DNA of 39,059 nt, from contig JAWOGL010000106.1 in assembly GCA_046496945.1 (NCBI GenBank), positions 1 through 39,059 on the forward strand, written 5' to 3'. The DNA comes from Desulfonatronovibrio sp046496945. GTDB lineage: Bacteria > Desulfobacterota > Desulfovibrionia > Desulfovibrionales > Desulfonatronovibrionaceae. The notes beneath the pieces were generated by a model that saw only the letters and a program-made list of their open reading frames with translations, did no database searches and had not been told where the DNA came from. Numbering within the stretch: position 1 is the stretch's first letter; each line of letters starts with the position of its first letter. Shown in pieces: positions 23,768-32,043 of the stretch. A program made the position numbers and the translations under genes.

Positions 23768-25591
23768 ATGCAAAACACAACCAACGTGGCTGAAATGAAC
23801 GAAAGTTCTGAAAACGAAAACATTAACAACAAGAGCTTTCAAGACGACAATCTTGCAGACCAAAATTTGGAAGATGAGAATTTTGAGGGAGAACTGGACT
23901 TTGAGTCTGCCCTGGAAGACTATCTTAACGCCGATTTCGGGGAAGTCCAGGAAGGCGGCATCGTCACCGGAGAAGTGGTCAAAGTTGAGAAAGATTACAT
24001 TCTCGTAGACGTATGCTTTAAATCAGAAGGTCAGATTCCTTCTTCCGAGTTCACGGACAGTGAAGGCAACATCACTGTTAAAGAAGGTGACAAGATCGAA
24101 GTCTTTGTGACCAATAAAGACGAAAAGGAAGGGATTATTACCCTTTCCAGGGAAAAGGCCAAAAGGGTTAAACTTCTGGATGACCTGGAAGATATCCTGG
24201 AGAATGAAACCACCATCAAGGGACGCATAGTCAAGCGCATCAAAGGCGGTTACAATGTTGATCTGGATGGACTGGAGGCCTTTCTGCCCGGTTCCCATGT
24301 GGATCTTCGTCCCGTACCGGATATGGACGCCCTGGTGGATCAGGAGTTTGATTTCAGAATATTGAAGATCAACCGCAGGCGCAGCAATGTCATTATTTCC
24401 CGCCGGGTTCTTCTGGAAGAAGAAAGGCTGTCCATGAGGGAAGAACTCCTGAACTCCATTGAAGAAGGACAGATAGTTTCCGGCAAGGTTAAGAATGTAA
24501 CCGAGTACGGAGTATTTATCGATCTGGGAGGTCTGGACGGGCTCCTGCATATCACTGACATGTCCTGGAAGAGAATTCGTCATCCCAAGGAAATGGTTCA
24601 GGTGGGAGATGATCTTGAACTGAAGGTCCTGGGCTTTGACGCGGATGAAAAAAAGGTTTCTCTGGGGCTTAAGCAGCTGGTGGATGATCCCTGGGAAAAT
24701 ATTAATGAAAAATATCCGGAGGGCGCCAAGTTCACGGGAAAGGTTACCAATCTGGCTGATTACGGAGCCTTTGTGGAACTTGGAGACGGAGTTGAAGGCC
24801 TGGTTCATATCTCTGAAATGTCCTGGACCCGGAAACTCAGGCATCCTTCCCAGATGGTCAAGCCCGGCGATGAAGTTGAAGTGATTATTCTGGGAATAGA
24901 TCCGGAACGCAAACGCATATCCCTGGGTATGAAGCAGGTTAATCCCAATCCCTGGGATGTGGTTGCTGAAAAATACCCTGAAGATACCATTCTGGAAGCC
25001 CCCATTAAGAATATTACCGAATTCGGCCTGTTTATCGGTATTGAGGACGGTATAGACGGTCTTATACATGTCTCTGACATGTCATGGACCAAGAAAGTAC
25101 GTCATCCCTCAGAAATGTTCAAAAACGGTGAACTGGTCCGGGCCAAGGTCCTGACGGTGGACAAGGAAAACGAAAAGTTTACCCTGGGCATTAAGCAGCT
25201 TACAGAAGATCCATGGCTGGAGGTTCCCAATCATTATCCAGTGGGAACCAATATTACCGGCAAAATTACCAATATTACCGACTTTGGTCTTTTTGTTGAG
25301 GTTGAAGAAGGAATTGAAGGCCTGGTCCATGTTTCTGAAATGAGCCGCAAGAAGATAAAGAGTCCTAAAGAGTCTTTTGAAGAGGGCCAGGAAATCCAGG
25401 CCAAAGTTATCCACGTCAGCGCGGATGAAAGACGGCTTGGTCTTTCTATCAAACAGCAGCAGGAAGAAGAAGATAAGAAAAGAGGCGGTGAGCAGCGGGC
25501 CAAAACCTCTGCAGCTCCCTCCGGCAGCAACCTGGGAGATCTGATCCGACAAAAACTGGAAGCAGGAGATGGAGAAAATCAGTCAGAATAA
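23768..25591 (+). CDS. rpsA: 30S ribosomal protein S1
   Basis: 607 residues from the ATG at 23768, which follows AGGGGGAAAA; in-frame starts at 23699 and 23708 lie at or before the predicted transcription start. The N-terminus (1-60) is rich in asparagine and glutamate. Six S1 RNA-binding repeats of about 87 residues follow, beginning near residues 63, 147, 233, 318, 405 and 492; repeats 3 and 4 carry the classic DYGAFV.L..G..GLVHISEM pattern. S1 binds mRNA leaders and helps recruit them to the 30S subunit. A lysine/glutamate-rich tail closes the protein. The 3' end overlaps sppA by 23 bases. Confidence 0.96.
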   Translation: MQNTTNVAEMNESSENENINNKSFQDDNLADQNLEDENFEGELDFESALEDYLNADFGEVQEGGIVTGEVVKVEKDYILVDVCFKSEGQIPSSEFTDSEGNITVKEGDKIEVFVTNKDEKEGIITLSREKAKRVKLLDDLEDILENETTIKGRIVKRIKGGYNVDLDGLEAFLPGSHVDLRPVPDMDALVDQEFDFRILKINRRRSNVIISRRVLLEEERLSMREELLNSIEEGQIVSGKVKNVTEYGVFIDLGGLDGLLHITDMSWKRIRHPKEMVQVGDDLELKVLGFDADEKKVSLGLKQLVDDPWENINEKYPEGAKFTGKVTNLADYGAFVELGDGVEGLVHISEMSWTRKLRHPSQMVKPGDEVEVIILGIDPERKRISLGMKQVNPNPWDVVAEKYPEDTILEAPIKNITEFGLFIGIEDGIDGLIHVSDMSWTKKVRHPSEMFKNGELVRAKVLTVDKENEKFTLGIKQLTEDPWLEVPNHYPVGTNITGKITNITDFGLFVEVEEGIEGLVHVSEMSRKKIKSPKESFEEGQEIQAKVIHVSADERRLGLSIKQQQEEEDKKRGGEQRAKTSAAPSGSNLGDLIRQKLEAGDGENQSE

Positions 25592-26465
25592 GTTCAGCCA
25601 GAGACATCCTCTTGCTTTTGGATTCATGTTGATAATAGCGGCTGTGGCTACCTTTATGGTGGCCATGGCCGTTTTTAATTTTCTGTTCCTGGGCGACAGA
25701 CCGGGGTTTCGCACCGGTGATACAATCGGAGTAGTCAATGTAAGCGGACTGATTACTGATTCCCGGGAAACAGTGGACTGGATAAATAAGCTTGAAGAGG
25801 ATGATTCAGTCAAGGCGGTGATCGTCAGAATCGATTCGCCTGGAGGAGTAGTGGGACCTTCACAGGAGATTTTTTCAGCAGTGAAGGATCTGGGTCAATC
25901 CCGGCCGGTTGTGGCTTCTATGGGAGCCGTGGCAACGTCGGGAGGTTATTATGTGGCCAGTGCGGCTCACAGGATAGTCGCCAATCCGGGCACTCTCACC
26001 GCCAGTATAGGAGTCAAGGCCAACCTGACCAATGTGCAGGAACTCATGCAGAAAATCGGGATTGAAGACCAGACTGTACACAGTGGCAAGTATAAGGATG
26101 CCGGCACCATAACCAGGCCCCTGACTGAAGAGGAAAGGGCGTATTTTCAGGAGTTGATGGATGATATGCATGAGCAGTTTATCCAGGACGTGGCCGAAGG
26201 AAGAAATATGGATTTTGAAGAGATGGCCGAACTTGCCGACGGCAGGGCCATGACCGGAAGACAGGCCCTGGAGGCCGGGCTGGTGGATGTGATGGGAGGA
26301 ATGAACCAGGCCGTGGACACAGCCAGGGAAATGGCCGGCTTGAAAAAGGATGTGACTCTTGTGGAAGGACCTGTACAAAAGGTGTCTTTCCTGCGCAGAA
26401 TGCTCGGAAGTTTTTCCGTGGAAGAGAGCCTTTCAGGTCCCAGGTGGATTTTTTCCTATGAGTAA
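25569..26465 (+). CDS. sppA: signal peptide peptidase SppA (short form)
   Basis: 298 residues. One N-terminal membrane helix (about 15-41) anchors a periplasmic serine protease of the S49 family. The nucleophile is S124 in GAVATSGGYY and the general base is K176 in KYKDAG. VRIDSPGGVVGPSQEI (about 87-102) is the substrate-binding strand region. It degrades cleaved signal peptides in the membrane. AGGAG in the end of rpsA serves as its ribosome-binding site, and the ATG lies 23 bases inside rpsA. The 3' end overlaps mqnE by eight bases. Confidence 0.94.
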   Translation: MEKISQNKFSQRHPLAFGFMLIIAAVATFMVAMAVFNFLFLGDRPGFRTGDTIGVVNVSGLITDSRETVDWINKLEEDDSVKAVIVRIDSPGGVVGPSQEIFSAVKDLGQSRPVVASMGAVATSGGYYVASAAHRIVANPGTLTASIGVKANLTNVQELMQKIGIEDQTVHSGKYKDAGTITRPLTEEERAYFQELMDDMHEQFIQDVAEGRNMDFEEMAELADGRAMTGRQALEAGLVDVMGGMNQAVDTAREMAGLKKDVTLVEGPVQKVSFLRRMLGSFSVEESLSGPRWIFSYE

Positions 26466-27525
26466 CTGCCGGTCCATAATTTCGCATGTTCAGCAGGCAG
26501 GCCGGGTCAACCGGGCCCAGGCTCTGGATTTGGCCTGTAATGCCTCCATCCATGATCTGGGTCAGGCTGCTTACGCTGTCAGGTCCGGTCTTTATGGCCG
26601 AAAAGCCTTTTTTGTCTATAATCAGCACCTTAATTTTACCAATGTCTGCGTCAATGCCTGCCGGTTCTGCGCCTTCAGCAAAAGACCGGGGCAAAACGGA
26701 TCGTATACCCTCAATGTTGACCAGGCGGCCAGGGCTGTGGGAGCCAGGGCCGGCGAGCCGGTGGATGAAATACATATTGTGGGTGGTCTAAACCCGGATC
26801 TGGATTATGGTTATTATCTGGGACTGCTGAAGGCCGTTAAAAAGGCCCGTCCTCAGGCAAGAGTCAAGGCTTTTACAGCAGTGGAGATTGCTTTCCTGGC
26901 GGATAAGTATGGTATGACCTATGAAAAGATACTGTCGGATTTTACGGATTCCGGACTGGATGCCCTGCCCGGCGGAGGAGCTGAGGTTTTTTCGCCAAAG
27001 CTCAGGCAGAGGCTCTGCCCGGAAAAAGTATCCGGAGACAAATGGCTGAAGATTCACGAAACCGCTCATGGCCTGGGAATCCCCACCAACTGCACCCTGC
27101 TCTTTGGACACATTGAAACCTGGGAGGACAGAATTGATCATCTTCTGGCCCTCAGGGAGCTGCAGGACAGAACCGGGGGGTTCTTATGCTTTATTCCCCT
27201 GCCTTACCAGCCCGGACACAATGAACTGGAAGCTGAAGGGCCTGATGGAATTGATATGATAAAGATGACCTCCATGGCCCGCATTGTTCTGGACAATATA
27301 CCACATATAAAGGCTTACTGGGCTTTTTCCGGAATCAAGGCGGCTCAGATATGCCTGTGGTACGGAGCGGATGATTTTGACGGGACTATTGTGGAAGAAA
27401 AGATCGGCCATGCAGCCGGTGCTGATTCACCCAGAGGGTTAACTGCGGAACGGCTTAAAGACAGCATCACTTCCGCCGGCTTTGAGCCGGTTCAAAGAGA
27501 TTCATTTTTTAAGGTCCGTCAGTAA
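26458..27525 (+). CDS. mqnE: aminofutalosine synthase (radical SAM)
   Basis: 355 residues from the ATG at 26458 (overlapping the sppA stop); a longer in-frame start at 26359 only shadows sppA. The radical-SAM cysteines are C64, C68 and C71 in VCVNACRFCAFS. HIVGGLNPDLDYGYYL, VKAFTAVEI, DALPGGGAEVF and the TNCTLLFGHIET segment identify MqnE rather than the cyclase MqnC. It joins SAM's adenosyl group to 3-[(1-carboxyvinyl)oxy]benzoate to make aminofutalosine in the futalosine route to menaquinone. Menaquinone is the electron acceptor of the Qrc complex encoded 4 kb away. No other mqn gene is in the window. Confidence 0.9.
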   Translation: MSNCRSIISHVQQAGRVNRAQALDLACNASIHDLGQAAYAVRSGLYGRKAFFVYNQHLNFTNVCVNACRFCAFSKRPGQNGSYTLNVDQAARAVGARAGEPVDEIHIVGGLNPDLDYGYYLGLLKAVKKARPQARVKAFTAVEIAFLADKYGMTYEKILSDFTDSGLDALPGGGAEVFSPKLRQRLCPEKVSGDKWLKIHETAHGLGIPTNCTLLFGHIETWEDRIDHLLALRELQDRTGGFLCFIPLPYQPGHNELEAEGPDGIDMIKMTSMARIVLDNIPHIKAYWAFSGIKAAQICLWYGADDFDGTIVEEKIGHAAGADSPRGLTAERLKDSITSAGFEPVQRDSFFKVRQ

Positions 27526-27552
27526 ATTTTAAAACTCCAGGTCCGGCAAGTC

Positions 27553-27582
27553 TTGACAAGTCTGTCATTTTTGGTTTTTAAT
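27553..27582 (+). promoter_or_regulatory. sigma-70 promoter for the 48-residue membrane peptide
   Basis: A perfect TTGACA (27553-27558), an 18-base spacer and TTTAAT (27577-27582, five of six consensus). The predicted start near 27589 gives a leader of about 98 bases before the ATG at 27687. Confidence 0.55.
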
Positions 27583-27686
27583 TATGCATATATTTTCTGC
27601 TGCCTTGAAATAAACTTGAGGCCACAGGTGTTTCCAGGGCCGCAGCAATCTTAATCAACATCCAAAATTTTCATCAGGAGGCAGGC

Positions 27687-27833
27687 ATGCTTGTGGATCT
27701 CTTAAAGGATATGTTCAGCAGCACAACCCAGGGTTACTTTGGGGTGACCGGTATTTACCTGTATTTTATAGCCATTGTTGTCGCAGCTATTTACCGTATC
27801 AAGCAGGGAATGAAAGAAGGCGATCACCACTAG
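27687..27833 (+). CDS. 48-residue single-span membrane peptide
   Basis: The ORF is short: 48 codons from the ATG at 27687 to TAG at 27831-27833. A consensus AGGAGG lies six bases upstream (27676-27681). It has an amphipathic N-terminus (MLVDLLKDMFSSTTQ), one hydrophobic helix (about 17-35, GYFGVTGIYLYFIAIVVAA) and a basic/histidine tail (RIKQGMKEGDHH). It stands alone with its own promoter and a downstream terminator, so it is very probably expressed. The shape recalls small accessory subunits of respiratory membrane complexes (CcoQ-like), but no family is recognised. Confidence 0.7.
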   Translation: MLVDLLKDMFSSTTQGYFGVTGIYLYFIAIVVAAIYRIKQGMKEGDHH

Positions 27834-27884
27834 GAGACAGATCCGGCCTCAGTTCCCAGCAGCAATAATTTTTTTCATTTTTTT

Positions 27885-27944
27885 AACCACTCAGAAATCA
27901 GGCCCGTCTTTGGCGGAGGTGCCGGGTTTTTGAGTGGTTTTTTT
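27885..27944 (+). terminator. intrinsic terminator of the small membrane peptide gene
   Basis: AACCACTCA (27885-27893) pairs with TGAGTGGTT (27931-27939), and a run of T follows. A smaller CCCG/CGGG pair lies inside. The gap 27834-28023 holds nothing else. Confidence 0.8.
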
Positions 27945-28023
27945 GTGTTATCTGGAAGCAGCAGGCAGCTGGCGCAGGCGGATTAGAAAATATTGCCCCA
28001 AAGCTCTGCAGGCAAAATGAATA

Positions 28024-28521
28024 TTACATCAGCCAGGGCAGAAAGGGTTCAAACAAAAACCGGACCAGAAAAACCAGGGCTAACAGGGCGTAAACCCCGG
28101 CCAGCAGGTCATCCAGCATGACTGAATATCCATCCGGCAGCCAGTGTTCAGAACGTCTTATGGGAAAGGGTTTAACAATATCAAACAGCCGGAATAGAAC
28201 AAAACCCAGTCCCAGAACAAGCAGGGAAGGCTGGGGGGTAAAAATAAAAACAGTCCATTGTCCCAGTACTTCATCAATAACCGCCTGACCGGGATCTTTC
28301 CTGGCGTATGTTTTTTCCGCGGCTGAGCAGGCCAGAGAACCGGCAAAGAACAGCAAAACCAGAATAATTATTTTGGTACTCACTGAAAAAGGAATAAATA
28401 GCCAGGGCGCCGCAATAACAGCCGCCAGAGAGCCCCAGGTGCCGGGGGCCCTGGGCAGCCGGCCGATAAAGCCAAGCGTGGCCACACTGGTCAGGAAAGC
28501 GTCTTTAAGGCTGTGATTCAC
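28024..28521 (-). CDS. pgpA: phosphatidylglycerophosphatase A
   Basis: 165 residues with a GTG start (28519-28521) preceded by GGAG. It has the PgpA pattern: GRLPRAPGTWGSLAA near residue 20, DPGQAVIDEVLGQW (about 76-89), FRLFDIVKPFPIR and a C-terminal GYSVMLDDLLAGVYA with the conserved aspartates. Three to four membrane helices are visible. It dephosphorylates phosphatidylglycerophosphate in the inner membrane. It is the last gene of the bioF-HAD-maf-pgpA run, 47 bases after maf. Confidence 0.93.
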   Translation of the reverse strand: MNHSLKDAFLTSVATLGFIGRLPRAPGTWGSLAAVIAAPWLFIPFSVSTKIIILVLLFFAGSLACSAAEKTYARKDPGQAVIDEVLGQWTVFIFTPQPSLLVLGLGFVLFRLFDIVKPFPIRRSEHWLPDGYSVMLDDLLAGVYALLALVFLVRFLFEPFLPWLM

Positions 28522-28568
28522 TTCAGGTTCTCTCCGGGAAGTTTTTCAGAAAGTTTAATGAAGAATAC

Positions 28569-29210
28569 TCAACTGGAAGTTATGGCTCCCAGATCAAGCA
28601 GCACCGAACAGACCCGGGCCAGGGGCAGGCCGACCACATTGGTATAAGAGCCCTGGACGGAGCTGACCAGAAAAGCGCCTGTTCCCTGAATGGCGTAACC
28701 CCCTGCCTTGTCTTGGGGCTCACCTGTTTTTATGTATTGCTTTAGTGTATCCTGTTGGGCCTGGACCATCTCCACCAGTGTTTCACAGGTAAAGAATCTG
28801 GCCTGTTCAGGTTTACCCGGGATGATACACACCGCAGTTATGACCCTGTGGGTACGGCCCTGAAGTCTGGAGAGCATTTCCAGGGCGTGACCCTCAGATA
28901 CAGGTTTGCCCATGATGACATCTTCAAGGACGACAATGGTATCAGCCGCAATAACCAGAGATTCAGGCTTGCGGACTGAAATTTCCTCTGCTTTTTTACC
29001 CGACATGCACAGGGCGTATTTTTCAGGGCTCTGACCCGGCTCTGCAGGAGGCTCCTTAAAACCGGCCGGGACCACCTGGAAGCAAATCCCCAGAGAAGCA
29101 AGAAGCGCCTGGCGGCGCGGAGAGGCTGAAGCCAGGACTATATCCGTCCGGGAACGGAACGGACCCTGATAATCAATAAAAGAACTGTCAGTACGGTTTT
29201 TTTGTTTCAT
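28569..29210 (-). CDS. maf: Maf family nucleoside triphosphate pyrophosphatase
   Basis: 213 residues. The signature LASASPRRQALL is at about 26-37, AADTIVVLED at about 88-97 with the catalytic aspartate, and DKAGGYAIQG and SYTNVVGLPL follow in the C-terminal half. Maf proteins hydrolyse dTTP/UTP or modified nucleotides, cleaning the nucleotide pool. The first ~22 residues extend beyond the common start, but AGGAGAGA 12 bases upstream supports the listed ATG. Confidence 0.93.
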   Translation of the reverse strand: MKQKNRTDSSFIDYQGPFRSRTDIVLASASPRRQALLASLGICFQVVPAGFKEPPAEPGQSPEKYALCMSGKKAEEISVRKPESLVIAADTIVVLEDVIMGKPVSEGHALEMLSRLQGRTHRVITAVCIIPGKPEQARFFTCETLVEMVQAQQDTLKQYIKTGEPQDKAGGYAIQGTGAFLVSSVQGSYTNVVGLPLARVCSVLLDLGAITSS

Positions 29211-29288
29211 GTTGGGTGTTGATCTCTCCTGAAAATACTGGCTGCAGCAAGGTGTGAAAGTTATGGAAATGCATCTAACGGGGTAACC

Positions 29289-29909
29289 TCAGGGAGATAT
29301 GCCCGGGCAGTGTGCAGACAATTCTTTTAAAAAGCCTGGCTGATCAGTATAATGAATCCCTTGGAGACCTCTGGATCTGGCTCTGTTGACATGAGGCAGG
29401 TGATCATCGACAAAGATTATCTCTGACGGTGAACAATCAATCCATTGAATCAACTCTTCAAAAATTGCAGGGTTGTTTTTGCTGAGCCCTACATGAAAGC
29501 TGTTGTATACCCGGTCAAAGTACTTGAAGAAATTGTCCCGGATGTCCAGTTCGTCCAGCCAGTTAACCTGATCACTGAGAATGGCGGTTCTGATTCCTCT
29601 GGATCGCAGGGTGCAAACGAGTTCAAGCATTTCCGGCCGTATGACAAACCTGGACAGTATTTCATTGCGCAGATCATGGTCAGTTCTGCTGATCCCGGTT
29701 TCTTGCCGGAAGGTCTTCCAGAAAGTTTCTTCAAGAATTTCACCCCGAAGATAGCCGCTGGTGTGAATTAATTCTCTGGTTTTTTCAAACAAATGCTGAC
29801 CGTCAAGGCCTTCCTGCCCGGCTATGGCGTGAAGGCCGGCCACAAATCCTTCTTCGGCAATTACTCCTCCATAGTCGAACACCGCCCACTTGAAAGTACA
29901 ACTATTCAT
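29289..29909 (-). CDS. HAD-superfamily hydrolase (subfamily IA, YihX-like)
   Basis: 206 residues from the ATG at 29907-29909, chosen over an ATG four codons upstream because GGAG lies seven bases before it. Motif I is VFDYGGVIAE with nucleophile D12; the second aspartate of DxD is glycine, as is common in the YihX/epoxide-hydrolase-like branch. Motif II is TAILSDQ, the lysine lies in GLSKNNPAIFEEL, and motif IV is FVDDHLPHV. It is probably a sugar-phosphate or similar phosphatase; the substrate is unknown. It sits between bioF and maf on the same strand. Confidence 0.85.
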   Translation of the reverse strand: MNSCTFKWAVFDYGGVIAEEGFVAGLHAIAGQEGLDGQHLFEKTRELIHTSGYLRGEILEETFWKTFRQETGISRTDHDLRNEILSRFVIRPEMLELVCTLRSRGIRTAILSDQVNWLDELDIRDNFFKYFDRVYNSFHVGLSKNNPAIFEELIQWIDCSPSEIIFVDDHLPHVNRARSRGLQGIHYTDQPGFLKELSAHCPGISP

Positions 29910-29978
29910 TTTTGTCTCCATTTTTTGACTGCCCAGCTGGTATATAACCGGGATTTATGTTCAAGTTATCCGGTCCGT

Positions 29979-31154
29979 TTACAGGGCAAGCTGCTTTTTA
30001 AGCAGGATAAAGGCCTGTTTTACCATTTCAATTTCCTCGGGGCTCATATCGGTTCTTAAGGAAAGGCGAAGCCTGGCTGTTCCTGAAGGGACCGTAGGGG
30101 GGCGCACCGCGCCGGCAAAGATCCCGGATCTGATGAGCTTCTCATGGGCCTGCAAAACCAGGCTGCTGCTCCCCAGTATTACCGGAATGATCTGGGTTGT
30201 GCTCTGTCCGGTATCAAAACCAAGATCCTGGAGAAAACTTCGCAGGTTCCCGGCCATATCCAGGAGTTCTCTGCCTTTTTCAGGAGACTCCATGACGGAA
30301 TTCAGGCCTGCCAGACTGGCTCCGACAACAGCCGGGGGAAGGGCCGTGGAAAAGATAAAAGGCCTGGCCCGGTTTATGATCAGGCTGATAATATCGGATT
30401 CTGAGGCAATATAACCTCCGTAAGATCCCAGGGCCTTACTGAAAGTGCCCATATGTATCTGGATTTCATCCTCCAGTCCAAGATGGTGAGCCAGTCCTTT
30501 TCCCTTACCGAATATTCCTGTGGCATGGGCTTCGTCCACGGCAATAAGCACCTGATGTTTTTGGCATAATTCGACAATGTCCAACAGTAAAGCCGTGTCG
30601 CCGTCCATACTGAAAACCGTATCTGTAATCAGTATTTTTTCCGGATACCCCTGGTTCTTTTTCAGGAGAAACTCCAGATGATCCATATCGGCATGGCGAT
30701 ATCTGACACTGCGGGCCCTGGACAGGAGGGCGGCATCCGTAATGCTGGCATGATTCAGTCTGTCGCTTAAAATAATACTTTTGCGGCCGGCCAGAGATCC
30801 CAGGATACAGAGATTGGCCGCATAACCAGAACCTGTAACCAGGGCTGCCGGTTTTTTTTTGAACCTGCAAAGACCTTTTTCCAGCTGGTCATAGATGTGA
30901 TAGTTGCCGGAAATGAGCCTGGAAGCTGAGCTGGATGTTCCGTAAGAGTTAACCCCTTTAACCGCGGCCTGTTTAAGCCTGTCAGACCCGGCAAGTCCCA
31001 GATAGTTATTTGAAGCCAGATTGAGAAGTGTGCGACCCTGATGCTTCAGATAGAGATCTGCTCCGTGGTCAATATCGGGTATGGTTCTGAGGTGGTTATC
31101 TGTTGACAGGGTGTGCAGAGTCCAGGGAATTTTGGCTTGAATAGGGGAGTTCAT
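29979..31154 (-). CDS. bioF: 8-amino-7-oxononanoate synthase
   Basis: 391 residues, a fold-type-I PLP enzyme of the alpha-oxoamine synthase family. Visible motifs are LASNNYLGLAG (about 47-57), SSSASRLISGNYHIYDQLE, DEAHATGIFG and the PLP lysine in TFSKALGSYGG. The motifs fit BioF, which condenses pimeloyl thioester with alanine for biotin; 2-amino-3-ketobutyrate CoA ligase is a relative that cannot be fully excluded. No other bio genes are in the window. The gene leads the bioF-HAD-maf-pgpA run; its ribosome-binding site is weak. Confidence 0.87.
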   Translation of the reverse strand: MNSPIQAKIPWTLHTLSTDNHLRTIPDIDHGADLYLKHQGRTLLNLASNNYLGLAGSDRLKQAAVKGVNSYGTSSSASRLISGNYHIYDQLEKGLCRFKKKPAALVTGSGYAANLCILGSLAGRKSIILSDRLNHASITDAALLSRARSVRYRHADMDHLEFLLKKNQGYPEKILITDTVFSMDGDTALLLDIVELCQKHQVLIAVDEAHATGIFGKGKGLAHHLGLEDEIQIHMGTFSKALGSYGGYIASESDIISLIINRARPFIFSTALPPAVVGASLAGLNSVMESPEKGRELLDMAGNLRSFLQDLGFDTGQSTTQIIPVILGSSSLVLQAHEKLIRSGIFAGAVRPPTVPSGTARLRLSLRTDMSPEEIEMVKQAFILLKKQLAL

Positions 31155-31487
31155 AATATATTTGAGAAAAAATGCTTTAAATTCAATATCCGGAATGAAA
31201 AAACTCTTGCGCTGTAAACTTGTCTTCAGGAAACAAGGTTAATTTTGGATGATCCTGAAAGCAAGCATTTTCTGCAGCCTGCTTCGGCTGGGATGAGGCC
31301 TGAAAAGGTTTTTTCTTTTGTGATTTTTTTCTTTTGCTCTTGACAGCTCTGGCCTGTCTTGCATAGTGTGTCCGAAATATTTCATCATACCGTTTAAATT
31401 CTGCGCAAAGCCCTGCAAGGTTGTTCCCGGGGCTTTAATCATATTTTTATATAAATGTATAATTCTTGGGATGCAATGGAGGAAAAA
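31155..31487. promoter_or_regulatory. divergent bioF/qrcA intergenic region with qrc promoter
   Basis: A perfect TTGACA (31340-31345), a 16-base spacer and CATAGT (31362-31367) give a candidate promoter for qrcABCD, with a leader of about 115 bases. T-rich tracts precede it (31310-31335). An imperfect CAGC/GCTG hairpin is near 31275-31291. No regulator site is recognised for either gene. Confidence 0.45.
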
Positions 31488-32030
31488 GTGGCGAAAAAGA
31501 AGAAAAGCTGTTTGCTGCTGCCTTTTGTGGTGGGCTTCATCGGCGCGCTCCTGTTCGGGTGGATCATTTTCCCAGGTTTGCTGTTCAGCGAAAAAGAGCA
31601 GCCTTTCTGGTTCAGTCACCCTGTCCATGTGGAAGTAGTGGGAATGGATTGTTATGACTGCCATTATTATTACGAAGACGGATCTTTCTCAGGCGTGCCC
31701 TCCACAGAGGAATGCGCTGCCTGCCATATGGATGTTATGTTTGAGGACCCTGATGAAATAGTTTTTGTGGAAGAGTATGTCTGGGAGGAAAAAGAGGTCC
31801 CCTGGCTGATTTATCAGAAACAGCCTGATAATGTCTATTTTTCACACATGGCTCATGAAATGTATGATTGCACGACCTGTCATCCTGGAGTGGATACTGC
31901 GGAATCATATCCGGAGTACCATGAAAACAGGCTGACCGGATACAGTGCGGACACCATGAAAATGTGGGAATGTGAGCGGTGCCACGCCGAATCCGGTACC
32001 AGCAACGCTTGCTATGTATGTCACAAATAA
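31488..32030 (+). CDS. qrcA: menaquinone reductase, multihaem cytochrome c subunit QrcA
   Basis: 180 residues from the GTG at 31488, chosen because GGAGG (31478-31482) sits five bases upstream; ATGs at 31455 and 31476 are in frame but lack a site. An N-terminal membrane anchor (about 8-33) precedes a periplasmic domain with five CxxCH haem motifs at 55-59, 76-80, 128-132, 162-166 and 175-179. Additional histidines that could be distal ligands occur at FSHPVH and FSHMAH. QrcA takes electrons from the periplasmic type-I cytochrome c3 pool, itself reduced by hydrogenases and formate dehydrogenases. It passes them through the Qrc complex to menaquinone. It is the first gene of qrcABCD. Confidence 0.9.
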   Translation: MAKKKKSCLLLPFVVGFIGALLFGWIIFPGLLFSEKEQPFWFSHPVHVEVVGMDCYDCHYYYEDGSFSGVPSTEECAACHMDVMFEDPDEIVFVEEYVWEEKEVPWLIYQKQPDNVYFSHMAHEMYDCTTCHPGVDTAESYPEYHENRLTGYSADTMKMWECERCHAESGTSNACYVCHK

Positions 32031-32043
32031 AAAGGGGTAAAAG

